Assembly: GCA_028023455.1 (NCBI GenBank)
Contig: JAQFVV010000012.1
Coordinates: forward strand, 9,584,499 to 9,648,498
Source of the DNA: Epiperipatus broadwayi
Taxonomy: Eukaryota; Onychophora; Udeonychophora; Euonychophora; Peripatidae
Reading direction: 5' to 3'
DNA: 64,000 nt
Shown here: in pieces, positions 22,800-35,516 of the stretch
How the letters are laid out: every line of letters starts with the position of its first letter
How positions within the stretch are numbered: position 1 is the stretch's first letter
The notes under the pieces: generated by a model
Database searches by the model: none
Told to the model about the DNA's origin: nothing
The model's input: the letters and a program-made list of their open reading frames with translations, nothing else
Position numbers and translations under genes: made by a program

Positions 22800-24360
22800 A
22801 TTATATATGCTAACATTAGTGATAAATATCAATAACATTACTTCTAAAATAATGTACCTTTAAAAAAAATGTAATATGATATCATTTGGCCATAAATTAT
22901 CAATTAGACGATGAATGCAAACATTATAAATGGCAAAACTCAGTAATTTAGTAAATATAAAATTAATTTATTTACAAACTTAAATATATAAAAATGACAA
23001 TAATAACTTAAGTTTCTCATCAAAGTCTACATCTAAAGATTTCCAATGACATTTAAATATAGGAGATTTATCCCAATTTATATTGTGCTAAAATAATATA
23101 TATGTATCTAGACATATTTAAAACAAGTAATTCATTGAAGAAGGTTATTAAACAAATATTAAATAAAACCTTAATATGAACTATTTATTAAGTAACTAAG
23201 ATAAACCCTGTTTTATTTGATCCTACTGTATTATCATATTAAGAATATCTCAAAATGGTTTCTCTAGTATATAAACTTTATTCATTTCTTTACAAAGAAA
23301 AGAAAATATTTACCATATATACTCAAACCATATAAATACACATAACATTATAAATTATTTGACTTCTATAAGTTATATATACAAATCATAAGGAGACTGT
23401 CCAACTACTTTTGATTATACAATACTATGACAAATATTTATGGCCATGAAGTCTAAAGTAAACTTTACATAGGTTTATATGTGTTACAAAAGATGCTTAT
23501 CCAGGATAGAATTATGAGTAAAATTTAATATAATTTGCTAGGAGATTCTCTCTACTAAATAACAATATTATATTACATGTAAATCTCATAGTCACAAACA
23601 TAATGTAAGTCTACAAAATATTCTTCATATAGCTTTTAACATACCTACATCTATAAAATTTAAGAATAATTCTCATTTTTAAAAATGCTTTCAAACATAT
23701 AAATATAATCATTTACACAGTACTATTTAGATGCCTTATAACAGTTAAATATAACAAAAGAGACTAAAATTTTGAAATCAGTAAAACATAGGAAATATAT
23801 AAAACAATTATATCTTGAACTACTAATAATAATAGTCAATTTTTGATAACAACCTCTCTTTAATCAAGTTTACACTCAAACTTAAAATATAAATATATAA
23901 CTTAAATAACACACCTATACATTCATTCAACCCTTCTAGAGTGAAATCCTGAAGGACAAAAAAAAAATTATCCTTGCAATATAATAATAGAATTTTATCA
24001 TTTTGAATTGATCCATTATGATAGTAAATTTGACATATTAAGTAAAATCAAAACAAATGTTTTCTCCATTTCTAAATGAGATTTAGTAGGTAATTAGTAG
24101 TTTTCCATGAGGGTAAAATCCACAAATATTGACATTTTTTAAAGGAAAAATACTTAAAGAAAATTTGGTTAAAAACAAATTACCTAGTATGCAGGTTTTT
24201 ATATAATAATTATTTTCTTAGTATTTGCTTTTTATCGCAGTAGCAGATGAGTAATTGAAGAGTTATCATTCTTGGAGTAGTTTAAAAATTTCATGAGAAA
24301 TATTTAAATTCCATTTGTCAGTGAAATTTAATCTTACAAAGACATTTCAAATGTTTTGAT
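22800..24360. other. No gene seen
   Basis: AT-rich spacer. If the minus-strand exon candidate ending at 24368 is real, its 3' UTR lies here; I found no AATAAA close to that stop. Confidence 0.35.
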
Positions 24361-24367
24361 TATTCAT

Positions 24368-24573
24368 TTATGCAATCTTGATAAATGCATTTGCCTCAAG
24401 GGCAAATGATTCATAAAGGTCTATTTCTCCATGCTGAAAATAACAAGAACCAATATGGCTAAATTTAAATATTGGCCCATACAGTTTAATCAGCAGATCT
24501 TCTTGTGTATGCATATTTACAGGTTTTTCTGTTTGACTGCTCTCACTATCATGTTCACTCAAATTTTTCAATC
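24368..24573 (-). CDS. Candidate terminal coding exon, unknown protein
   Basis: On the minus strand an acceptor-like CCTAACAG at about 24574 precedes an open frame to TAA at 24368-24370. There is no convincing ATG start, so it reads as a last exon beginning in phase 1. About 67 residues: a polar acidic start (SEHDSESSQTEKPVNMHTQE), then DLLIKLYGPIFKFSHIG, a CYFQHGEIDLYESF block and a final ALEANAFIKIA. The mixed, non-AT-driven composition is unlike chance frames here. I do not recognise it, and no upstream exon was identified on that strand. Confidence 0.45.
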
Positions 24574-24619
24574 CTGTTAGGTTTTACATGAAAGTTTTCT
24601 ACAGTTTCCATAGATACAT

Positions 24620-25740
24620 TATTCTTTGCAGATACTAATACCGTTTTTAGAAAAAATTATAGCACCAATAAGAAAAAAATATTTTACAATTAAAAATAAC
24701 ATTTTAAAACATATTTAATAAACTATTATATACTTCAATAAAATTAAAGGTACAAATGATAATACCAACTAAATATATGTTATAAATATTAAAATAAATC
24801 CTATTACTTTATTTATTGTTCTCACAATCATTTATATTTTATTTTAGATTTAAAATAACTTTCTATTATATATATTAATAAAATTATTTAAATTTTAAAA
24901 TAAATAAGAAAAACAAAATAAACAAAAATGCACACACATTCACGTATTAAATTTAAAGTTTATGTCATTTCTGTAAATCATTTTGCCATTATGTATACAC
25001 CAATGTAATTATTGCTTTATTAGTCCTATTTTAACTGATTTATTCACATGTTACAATATTATGTATTTTATCAGTGTACTGTCCTTTTTAAAGTTAACTT
25101 CGTGCATATGTGTACTTTTGAAATTAGATAGGAAACTGATTTTTAAAATTATTACAAAAATTTCAAATGCTATAAATGTATGAGACAACTTCTTGGAATC
25201 ATAAAATCTTGCCTTATAAGGTACCAAACTTAAATAATAATGTTTTATCTTTATAACAAGCCAGAAAATTTTTTGAAACTATCTGTATTTTAAGATATCA
25301 AATATCCATCACAATATATATTGAGAATCAAGTCTTACTAACAGCAAGATAGCTTATCTTGATAATCAATTTGAACACCTAGTGAATAAAACAAAATATA
25401 AAACAATGGCAGATTAAGATAAAAGTAATAAAGTAATCAAATGGTTTGTTGCTTGGGAGATTTAAAAATGTTTGATCACCGGAAGTGACAGAATTGGTGC
25501 TTTTAAAACCACCACCAACATATACACAATATATTATGATGACAATCATGGTTGTTATTGCTGTTCTTTCATCCAATACAACAAAGATTTACTGACTAGT
25601 GCATCACCCTCTCAGTATATCTATGGACAATTCTTTAATTTAGTTTATTTTTTACTATAACAAGTTAACAAAAAATACTTTTTTTCAGATTCAATGAATA
25701 AGCTCAGTAATAAATTATTTAACATACCTACTTAATTTCT
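24620..25740. other. No gene seen
   Basis: AT-rich spacer. The overlapping frames at 25379-25660 on both strands are compatible with chance. Confidence 0.35.
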
Positions 25741-25744
25741 GGCA

Positions 25745-25761
25745 TCATCATCATCATCATC

Positions 25762-25799
<38 letters not shown>
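25745..25799 (+). repeat. Compound CAT/AAT microsatellite
   Basis: About six CAT (ATC) units run directly into about twelve AAT units. The AAT register is the same trinucleotide family as the 558-bp array at 9561. Confidence 0.9.
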
Positions 25800-25800
<1 letters not shown>

Positions 25801-28800
25801 TGTGTATGTGCATGTGCTTACAGTCACATTCAATCATGTATATTCAAAACAAGCCTAAAAAATATTCCCAAGTTTTTTTATATATATATTTTTCCAACTA
25901 ATTGAAGTTGGTTACTTTGTTTATTAATCATATGATCAATTACATAAAAACAAAAAAAATCTTTGATCATCAAAGTACCATAATGACCATATAAAGTATA
26001 TTCAAAAGACCAAAATTGTTTCTGTTTGCAATATGATACAAATAGTAAAATCTCAATTCTTCATATTCAGAAGTACATGTTTCAAAATGACTTGTATTAA
26101 ATTTTATACCTTTTTTAAAGTGTTAAGACAAATCTGGAAGTATTCTAACTTATTCTCAGATGATTTTTTGCAAGTTCTCAATGCTTTTGGATTTAACAAC
26201 AAAAACATCAACTACTGGATAGTCTAATAAGTAAAAATTGATCTCATTTAAATTAGAGTTAGGCAAAGTTTATTTAACTGTTTTTAGATGGGTGCAATTC
26301 TAATTCAATAATAAATAGTAAGTCTAACCTTATCAGCATATTGTGCAATAATTTGTGAGTGCCTTCAAAACCATACTAATTAACATAAAAATTTTAATAA
26401 ATGAAACCTGCACTGAAAAATAGTTTGTGCTATTTTGGAAGGAGGTATGGATTAAAAAAAAATGGAATTTTCATTTAAATCTAGCATTTAAATTACAAAA
26501 ATGTATTTCCATTGCTTTATTTTTTTATAATATACATCTCAATGATTAAGATTCTTTATAATATTTTAGTATAGTTCTAAATTTGATGCTTACATAAATT
26601 ACATTAACAAAATAAGAACTGTTAAAACATCCTTTGATGATAATTAGGTACTGTCACTCAACTAAAGGGTAAAGTTATATTATAGGTTCGGCAATGGTTG
26701 GAGTACAATGCTGCCCCTACCAATAGTAAATTCCACATTGCATTATAATTATATTTTTGCTGTCAGTACATTAACTTCAACAGATCAAAGCATATTGGTT
26801 TTACCACCTAGCTAATAATATCTACACATTTATAAACTCAATACTAAATGGTTATCTTTAGCTATGAATCAATTTGTTAAAAATAAATCTATTTAATCTG
26901 AAAAAAACAATTGAAGATTCACATGGATTGGAATTAACTTCCAAGAAATGAGCATAAATACAGATGCTGAAGTTCCTTATTGTCTCATTATTTCAATCTA
27001 GGATTTGAGAAAACAACACAGAATCAGGAAATTGCAATAAAGATATTTTTTTAAAAAAGTCCATAAATTAAGAAAACGTTTGTTATGAAAATGATATAAA
27101 AAATAATAAAGGTCTAAGTAATAATTGGATGTAGTAGTTTTAAAAAATTACAGATAATGTAGCATTTTAATAGGATAGAAAAGGAATTCAAAATTATTGT
27201 TCAAAGCTATATGTATTTAAAAATAATTATTTTAGTCACTTAATACAAATTGAGTTTTTGATTCGAATTTAATTTTTGTCCTGAGCGAAGCTATTACATG
27301 ATTTCTGTTTAAAATATGCCTGATTATATATTGGCAAAAAATAATAAATATGCTGAGTTTTTGCCCAAACATATGTCATTTACTTAGACAACAGGAGAGT
27401 ATGATCTGTTTTGCAATGCTTGCCACATCTTAATACAATTTTTGCAAGCATTTGAATAAAGTTTTGTGTTTTTTAAATCTTTATGAGATTCAAAAAATAT
27501 ATATAAGTTATAATAAAATAAATTAATATAACTAGGATTAATGTATACACTAGTGCTATATAAAATAAATGCCTCATTTACATATGTTTAGTTTAATTTA
27601 AGAATGACGTTTCGTAAATTCTAGATAATTTTGTGGGCGTCATTCATTCAGACATAGCAAAAAGTAATTTAAAGTGAGTGGTTTATCCTCATGCTTTCAT
27701 TTCCAGTACTTAAGATTTGCCCATATATAAGCATTTTGGTTGAAAGAATAGATGGATTCATTCTATTCTTCCGAAAAGACTTTATCTTGTGTTGGAAGTG
27801 AAAGTATTCATTTATTAGTATTAATATTTGTAAAAAGCACATGTACGTTAGCTTGAAAGGCTGATCTTTAGTTTATTATCAAATATTGTATTTTTTTAGT
27901 GCTTAAAAGGTGCTTTTTATTGTTCCTCTCAGTGTAACATATGTACTATTGAAAACATCTTCTCTGGAAATATTCCCAATAAGATTATGTTTCCCCATGA
28001 AGGACAATAAAATATTGATGAAATAGGATTTTATTAATTTAAAAATACAGTTGTTATTGTAATATCATATTTGGTTATATATATAAAAAGAACAAAACAT
28101 AATGAATTATAAACCAATAAACAACACATGACCTATCACATATCACCAACATACATATTGCTGTTTTAGTAGCATATTTTTCCACTTCATGTAAGCTTTA
28201 GAAAGCAATGATAGAAGCAACTTTAGTTATTAAAAAACTAAAGATATCATAATGCACAGAAATGAAATTGTATTCATATCTATACAACTATATAAGCAAA
28301 TTGGCTTACACTGAAAATATTTATATGTTTTTCAGTTTGGGATAATATTTTGATAGTATAAAATAGAGGTAAATGATAGGAACTGGAAGGAAGGTGCATT
28401 AGATCCTAAAATCCATTTGCACTGATCCAAGATCCAAAACATTTCATTGATAAAAGCTACATGTTTGAAACTAGTCTGGAAATTTTGGAATGGAAAGCAC
28501 AGGATAAGGATTTATTAAACTCCATTATTTGGAAACTATCATTGCTTTCTAAAGTTTACATTAAGTGGCAAAAACAAAGTGGAAAAATAAACTACAATAA
28601 TGGATTATATTTATTTCCACGTTACAGTAATATATGTTTATATGGAATGTGTGGTCAGATTTGGGTTTACAGATTCTTTATTGCTTTCTATATACATCTA
28701 ATTATAAAATATTTGGTTAACTACCAGTAGATTTAAAAATAAAGAAATACAGATTTCAAAAGATGCATTAATACTATAGCTGATAGGTACTCCTGAACAG

Positions 28801-29752
28801 CATTATTTTTTTATTGCTTTTGAGATCATTTGAAGACAAACATTCAATATTCAGAATGAATAATATAATTCAATTTAATCAAATTGATTTTTTTTATGCT
28901 TTACACATCTTAGAATTAATCCAGAAGCTAAGCTTTGACTTTGTTATTTTGCCATTGTACTAAACCATAATCAATTTCTTGGAGAAAGTATCTAATTCAT
29001 AATCTTGAAACACATCACATTACCTTAAACGGAAGATGCAATATATTATATAGAAAATATTTATACAGAAACTAAAAATTCTTTACTTGCAACAAAAAGC
29101 TTTATTATGATATCAAAAAACTTCTATGTTTAAGGATTTTCCTTAGCATTATGCAAAAATATACTATATCATTTAGGCCAATTTTATCATAATCACATAT
29201 TATATAATGGTAGAGATTCTTTTAATATTTACCAATATATTATTATTTTAATATGTGAAGGTTTTTATTTTTTGAATTGTTTAGCAACAGTTTTTTCTTT
29301 TGACATCTTTTAAAGCATAAGATTTTTATACATAAAAGTTTATATATATATATTAAAATTTTAATGGAAATTTTCATGGGTTTACCTAGAATAAAATTCA
29401 GTTATGATAAAATTAGGCAAACAATCAATTAAAATTGATGATTTCAAAATAACCATGCCATTTAGTAATAGGATTTTTATCTGACCCATGTTTAAATTTA
29501 TCCACAATGGCTACAAAGTAGTTTTGTAACATAAATGCTACAAGCAGTACTTATACTGCTCCTATGATAAATATTTGTTTTATGTAATTATCATTCCAAA
29601 TTTGATTTTTTAAAATTATAAGCATTATTTACAATAGTTGTTAAAATTTTTGTATAAAAAAAAATTAAAAAAGATAATCATAAAATTGCAAAAATAAAGA
29701 AATGCATTTATTTTTCTTTAAAATAGCTTCTAACTAAAATAAGATTTCTCAC
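25800..29752. other. No confident gene; one diverged repeat
   Basis: A segment at about 27700-27860 shares a core of about 90 bp with 43660-43760 (AAAGACTTTATC, GTATTCATT..TTTA, AAAGC.CATGT), so it is a low-copy dispersed repeat. A frame of 89 codons at 28461-28730 (+) has no recognisable domain. An A-box-like stretch at about 26690 (TCGGCAATGG) may be SINE debris. Confidence 0.4.
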
Positions 29753-30379
29753 AATAATTATTATAGAGCAGTAATTAATTTATAGAGTGCACAGAGAGCT
29801 TATGTAAATAGTCTGAACAGGCACTAACCTGTATTCAACAAGCTTTAAAATTCGCAATAATCAAGCATATTTTGCCGATAGAGGGATCTTCCAAACCACG
29901 ACACATGATAGCGACTTTTATAAAGATAAGAGTGGCCATCTTAACTTTAACCTAAAATGTCCATTTATATAGGCAAATCTGAAGCATCTTGATTTGGAAG
30001 CATGAAGTAGTTGTTTTCTCCACTGTGTACTCTATAAATTAATTACTGCTCTTCAATAGTTTATAGAATTTCCAACATTAAGATCATACTATTAACTCAC
30101 TGTAAATTACAAGATTTTGCATAAGTTCATTTGTAAAGAAAATAGTGGATTTAAACAGTGGAAAAAAAACTACTTCACGCTTTCAAATCAAGATGCTTCA
30201 GATTCACCTATATAAATGGACATTTAGGTTAAAGATAAGACAGCCGCTCTTATCTTTATAAAAGTCGCTATCTTGTGTTGTGGTTTGGAAGATCCTTCTA
30301 TCGACAAAATATGCTTGATTATTGCGAATTTTAAAGCGCATTGAATACAGGTTAGAGCCTGTTCAGAATAATTATTATA
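29753..30379. mobile_element. 601-bp palindromic element with exact 13-bp target duplication, no ribozyme seen
   Basis: AATAATTATTATA flanks it at 29753-29765 and 30367-30379. Arms of about 190 bp (about 29812-30000 and 30170-30360) are inverse copies. A second inverted pair (29766-29792 and 30026-30052, GAGCAGTAATTAATTTATAG) makes the left part a terminal-repeat unit of its own. I find no CUGANGA/GAAA core on either strand. The target duplication length ties it to the ribozyme elements. A half-copy of the same family interrupts the PLE at about 36620-36850. Confidence 0.8.
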
Positions 30380-30389
30380 ATAAAATAAT

Positions 30390-31300
30390 TTTCTATTATT
30401 ATTATAAGAAATTCCCCCCAAAAGGGCATAAAATTTATACTGTATGAGCTAAATTGAAACTAATTTGATTTTACAAGTAGAGACATACTTAGGAACTGAG
30501 ATGGACACCTGTTTAATTAAAAAATATATATGAAACTAACGCATTTGAAAATTTATAGTGATATCATATACTGGTAGAAGTCATTGTGGGTTAAGGAGTG
30601 CAATATATTTTTTAACTTAATATGCTAGATATTTTGAATCATTACTCAGCTACACATTCTTTATATATGTAAAAACAGAAAATTTGTCAACTTCCAAAGT
30701 GTCTCCCATAAAGAATTATATATATATTAATTGAAATATACTCACAGACTTCACAAAAGTAAATATTGAAAGTACAATGAAAAGATATATATAAAGCTTT
30801 AAGAGGTTTTTAGTCTTTCAAATTTGCTATCATCTTTTTTGAATATGTTATTTTTTTGAGTACAAATATTTTATTTGATGTAAAATATTTAGTGACAATA
30901 CTATATGCACAACTTACAATATGTCAACATAAGCATTTTTCCCATATGGCAAAATATTCCTGAAAATATGTATTTTAATGACCTAAAAAACTTGGTAAAG
31001 TTTACTGTGAGGTTTTAAAACTGAGATGTTAAAATAAATGCTGGCAATCATTAGAAAATTGCCATCAAAAATAATGAAGAATTATTGCTTGATCATAAAA
31101 CTTTATTATTTAGTTATTCTATCTGCCTTTTGAGGAAAGTACTTAACATTTACACATATACATCCTATTATATATATAAAAAAAGATTTTTCATATTTTC
31201 AAATATATTTGATGCATATTCAATTCATAGAGGATACACATATATGGTTTGAAGGTGAAAAAATAAGATCAAATTTGTGTTATGAGTATTTGCTATGTAC
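30390..31300. other. No gene seen
   Basis: AT-rich spacer with short TA runs. Nothing recognisable. Confidence 0.4.
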
Positions 31301-31370
31301 ATACTTTATTAAAAGTATTATATATAGAGCTCGCAAAATAAGCTCTTAACAAACTTTGAGAATATCCCCA

Positions 31371-31410
31371 ATCCCAGACTGGTTTCTGCTTCTGGCATCA
31401 TCAGTGAGGT
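31371..31410 (-). ncRNA. Hammerhead ribozyme motif
   Basis: Minus strand: ACCTCA, CTGATGA, stem II TGC/GCA with a 5-nt loop CAGAA, GAAAC, CA, GTC, then TGGGAT. Stem I pairs at five of six positions (one A-C mismatch). All core residues of CUGANGA, GAAA and NUH are present. Cleavage is expected after GTC. Helix III has only two base pairs, the minimal form known from retroelement hammerheads, which may need a dimer to act. Confidence 0.8.
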
Positions 31411-31874
31411 GCTAGGATATTCAAGCATTAGATTAAAAATATCAGGACAAGCCCAGCACTTTATCTAGTGGATAACTATTAAGTAGAAAATCTAAAATTT
31501 TCAGACATCCATTTGTCTTCCAATCCAGCTATCTAACTTGAATAGGCATATGGGACTGAACTAATTTCAGATACACCATATATTAATAGTTTTTGCAATA
31601 TAAAATCACCAAAGCCTTAATAGCAAAAAATAAAATTACAAAAAATTAAGTCAGATGTCACATGATCTAATTTAATAAGCTTGTATTTATAAATGTTATA
31701 AATAGAGCTTGCAAAATAAGCTCTTAACAAGCTTTGAGAATATCCCATATGGCTATTTAAGTTAGATAGCTGGATTGGAAGACATATGGGTGTCTGAAAA
31801 TTTCAAATTTTCTACATTAGATAAAGTTCTGGGCTTATTCTGGTATTTTTAATCTAATGCTTGAATATCCTAGC

Positions 31875-31914
31875 ACCTCACTGATGATGCCAGTAGCAGA
31901 AACCTGTCTGGGGT
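31875..31914 (+). ncRNA. Hammerhead ribozyme motif, complete
   Basis: ACCTCA (31875-31880), CTGATGA (31881-31887), stem II TGC/GCA with loop CAGTA, GAAAC (31899-31903), CT, GTC (31906-31908), TGGGGT (31909-31914). Stem I pairs at six of six positions including one G-U. Every conserved core base is intact, and cleavage is predicted after 31908. Helix III is two base pairs closed by CT. Of all copies this is the best candidate for an active monomer or dimer. Confidence 0.85.
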
Positions 31915-32042
31915 TGGAGATATTCTCAAAGCTTGTTAAGAGCTTATTTTAAGAGCTCTATTTATAACATTTGTAAATACAAGCTTATTAAATTAGATCA
32001 TGTGACATCTGACTTGATTTTTTTGTAATTTTATTAAAAGTA

Positions 32043-32586
32043 AAAATAGTAATCAGTGAATATCATTTAATTAATATAATGTCAAAACAAAAACAACACA
32101 GATAATTGCAAATCTTATTAGTACAACAAATAATATATTTGTAAGAGTTTAAAATGTAAACATCAAATGTAAACATAAATGACCAATTTATATTTCACAA
32201 TGGAAAAAACAATAACATTAAGATGTTTTAAAGTCAGATTATTAACATAAATATAAAATCATTTAAAATGATTAAAGTTTAATGCTGGATATATGAGTCC
32301 AAATCTTGATTCACAGTGCAAAATGGTAATAGATAAAAATTAATATGAGATATGGACATAACTGTAATATCCAGTATTCATTGATTACTCAAACATAAAT
32401 TAGATGGATCTATGTCAAATATATTTATTACTAAGGAGCAATGCATCTGGAAACTCATTCATTAACTGTAATATCAATTGATAATTCAAGAAGATTAAAG
32501 TGTTTCTTTAATATGTTTTAACTTCTCAGATAGATATTAAAATCAAAGATATAGTTTTTTTTATGAGTTATACACATATGTGAATA
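32043..32586. other. No gene seen
   Basis: AT-rich spacer between the palindromic element and the hAT left end. Confidence 0.4.
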
Positions 32587-32593
32587 CTGTACA

Positions 32594-35010
32594 CCAGTGG
32601 TTCCCAAACTTTCAATAACTGTGTACCTCTTTAATAATTTTCGTAATGCTAAGTATCCCTTGTCAAAAAAATTGCATACACTTTAATTATAATAAAAAAT
32701 ATATTATTATTTTTCTTTTTAGGATATAAAAAAATAATAATAAACAAAAAAAATTATTCATAATAAAATATAAATAAAAGTTATTCTATAAATAAAATTT
32801 ATTAAGATCAATGACAAGGATGAATTTGTTTATGTTGAGATAGCAGATTATCATAATTTGGTTCCCTTGTTGCTAATTTTAATGTAAGATGAGGTTCTAC
32901 ATCCAAAAGCCTGTTCCTTTTTTTTCGACTTAATGTCTACAAATGCTGAAGAAGCACCCTCACATAGATATGAAGTTGGAAAAGGTAAAATGTATTTCAA
33001 GACTTTTTGCATTAAACCAGATGATGTTAAAGTACACTCCTTGTGTTTATTTTTCAAGAATCTGTCTGAAGCTAATTCCAACAATTGCTCTTCTTCTACA
33101 TGTGATAAACCTTCAGGCATGGATGCTGTATTACTGTTAAATGGAAATCTTATCCATTCAATATTTTTATTTAAATAAGGAAAAAAGTTTTTTAAGCCCA
33201 CTTCTAAATTCTCTAAGTACCGTGTTATACATTTCATAGTATCAGCATCTATTTTAGTATTCAAATTTATTATAAATTCACAAAGAGAAGGAAATAAGTC
33301 CACTTTCCATTGCCAACTCTCTTTTGCCATAAATTTAGTTTTGCCATGGTAGGACTCACTTTATCTTGAACATGAAACAATGAAATTTATTTTCCTTGCA
33401 ACAATAAGTTGAAACAATTTAAAGCAGAAAATATATCTGCTAAGTATGCTAATTTACAAAACCATTGCCAGTCATATAAACAGTTTTTCAGCTCAAGTCT
33501 ATCATCAAGAAAAATCTGAACTTCATGTCTAAGTTCAAATAATCGGTTTAAAATTTTACCTTGAGATAGCCAATGAACATCAATATGAAAAAGAAGTTGA
33601 GTATGACTACTTCCCATTTCTTCACACATTTGCAAAAAAAGTCATGCATTCAGAGAATGGCCTTGAATGTAGTTAATAATTTTCATCCTTTCATACAGAA
33701 CTTTCTGTAGATCAGCAGACCTCTCTGTGTATGCAACAATGTGTGGATATGACATTTGGGGCAACATTCTGAATACTTGCAACAAGTCCTTTATTACTTT
33801 TGGCTATGTATTTTGCTTCATCTGTGCTTATTCCGACACATCTATTCCAATCAATTTTGTTCTCTTTCATAAATTTATTAATAACATAAAAACATTTTCC
33901 TGGCAAAATAAAGAGTCATCATGAATTTCTTGATCCTTTTTGTATCTAACAAACGCCATAAGATTTGCAAAATTTGCAATATCAGTGGATTCATCAACTT
34001 ATAATGCATAATAATGACTTTGAAAAGAAACAGACAACGATATCTGTTTTATATTATTAGACATGTCAATGATTTGTTGATGAACTGAATTATTTAAGAG
34101 GGGAATTCAGTCAAAAATTAGTTTAGCTCTATCTCCTATCCTTACTTCTGCGATTATTTTAGTTGCAGGTTTGAATACAGTTTCACCAATCATCTCCACT
34201 GCACTACACTTGCAATTAAAAGTGACACACAATATGAAGTTGTTAGGATTTTTTGATTGTCACTTCCTGTCAAATCCCGCATTACTTTTTGAGACAGATT
34301 TAAATCCTTAAGTTTGTTTTCAAAAAAAATCGATGGGTTTATCTTTGTATTGATTGTGGTTTGTCTAAAAATGGCACTTTAAGTTTGATGGCTTCATGCT
34401 TTCCTTTGTTAGATTTTCAAAACAAATGATGCAAAGTGAAAAAGGCTCTTTTTCATCTCCGGTCCATGAGAATCCAAATTTAAGATATTCTTTATCATAC
34501 TTGCGAGTTTTCTTTGCTTTTTTCTTAACAGTTTTTTTCAAAATTGTAAGTGGTTCACTGTCGTTAATTTCATTGTTACTATTATTCTGTTTAGAAGTTC
34601 CAAATTTTGACCAGTAATCCATAATCTTAAATTATATTTGTAAAAATAATCAAAATCAATGGGACTTACTAAAAAACATAACAAACTTTTCCAATAACAA
34701 AATCACATGAAAGCTAACAATACACAAGCATGCACTGTAACAGTCCAATGTGTATGTGAATGAGTATTGTACGTAACATGTTATCTGAGACATAGACTGG
34801 AGGAATATGCAGAATCAAGTGCTTGTTAATGCCACGGCTATGCATACAAAACTACACCAATACAATACTATAAGTAAAAAAGTTTTTTATTATTTTTATA
34901 TGCTTGTAATAAAAAAAAAGTAAACTGCTTGTTGCACCAGATGCAGTCAATGTTTGGTGCTGCGCATAACCCCAAAGGTACACATAATGCACTTTGGGAA
35001 ACATTGCTGG
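32594..35010 (-). mobile_element. hAT-family DNA transposon, decayed, about 2.4 kb
   Basis: The left end CCAGTGGTTCCCAAAC and the inverse of the right end (CCAGCAATGTTTCCCAAAG at 35010 leftward) are imperfect terminal inverted repeats of the hAT type, sharing TTCCCAAA and TGTGTACCT further in. The flanking octamers ACTGTACA and ACACTATA agree at only five of eight positions, so the target duplication is old or uncertain. The interior carries a broken BED-finger transposase on the minus strand. The right flank was later hit by a second hAT insertion at 35022. Confidence 0.85.
32851..34622 (-). pseudogene. hAT transposase with BED zinc finger, broken
   Basis: Pieces in order on the minus strand. 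34622-34365: MDYWSKFG start, basic stretch, then a BED-type finger (YLKFGFSW, C..C, ending NLKCHF). About 34020-33890: VDESTDIANFANL, with the first catalytic Asp region. 33906-33712: VGISTDEAK (usual TDGA altered to TDEA) and NVISTHC.IHRE. 33635-33387: the HIDVHWLSQGK, FELRHEV and KLAYLADIF blocks. 33330-32851: the C-terminal dimerisation region with LPFPTSYLCEGASSAF. The order and spacing match the transposases ancestral to vertebrate ZBED5/FAM200-like genes. Several stops and shifts separate the blocks, so it cannot be active. Confidence 0.9.
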
Positions 35011-35013
35011 ACA

Positions 35014-35516
35014 CTATATAGCAGGGGTGTCCAATAAGTCAATCGTGATCCACCGGTCAATCGCAAAGCCACTTTTGGTCGATCACGAGGCCAATCTGAT
35101 AAGAGCTGTCAGGTAACGAGTGAAACAAATTAAGTCAAGATTTTCAAGTTTTTTTGTTATTTTTGTTCTAAATTTTTTTCAATTCTAGATAGGTGAAGTC
35201 CATCCACTAAGCTGTATCATTATTGAAAATAATATGTTTAATTTTGATTTGATGTACCTAATTTGAATTAATAAATATTGTTAATAATTATTCAAGTCGC
35301 TTTAATTCCCCCAGACATGAGTTTTTTGTCCCGTTAAATAGTTGTTATTTTTTACTACATAGATATATAAAAATAGTATGTATTTCACACCTCCTTTCAC
35401 TTAGACTACTCCTATGACAATAAGTCGATCGCCTATCACAACAGGTCAATCGCAACACATTTAAAAATAAAAAGTAGATCTTATGAACACAAAAGTTGGC
35501 CACCCCTGCTATATAG
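35014..35516. mobile_element. Non-autonomous hAT element (487 bp), perfect 8-bp target duplication
   Basis: CTATATAG at 35014-35021 and 35509-35516 is an exact 8-bp duplication, the hAT hallmark. The ends CAGGGGTGTCCAA and TTGGCCACCCCTG are terminal inverted repeats. Short motifs of the type GTCAATCGC and GTCGATCGC recur near both ends and look like transposase-binding subterminal repeats. No ORF. It landed only 4-12 bp beyond the right end of the older hAT element. Confidence 0.93.

Larger units (their letters stand above)
31305..32042. mobile_element. Retrozyme-like palindromic element (family A) with two hammerheads and exact 13-bp target duplication
   Basis: TTTATTAAAAGTA flanks 712 bp at 31305-31317 and 32030-32042. 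The left part (31318-31560) reads on the minus strand. A middle segment repeats the start of that part in direct orientation (GAGCTTGCAAAATAAGCTC, about 31706-31745). The right part (about 31760-32029) is the inverse copy. Each main arm carries a hammerhead (31371-31410 minus, 31875-31914 plus). No ORF is present, so mobilisation would need enzymes in trans. Related copies lie at 44770-45766 and 51980-52498. Confidence 0.85.

Noticed and set aside
32933-33178. Plus-strand frames opposite the hAT transposase
   Set aside because: Shadow frames; the minus strand carries the recognisable transposase blocks.
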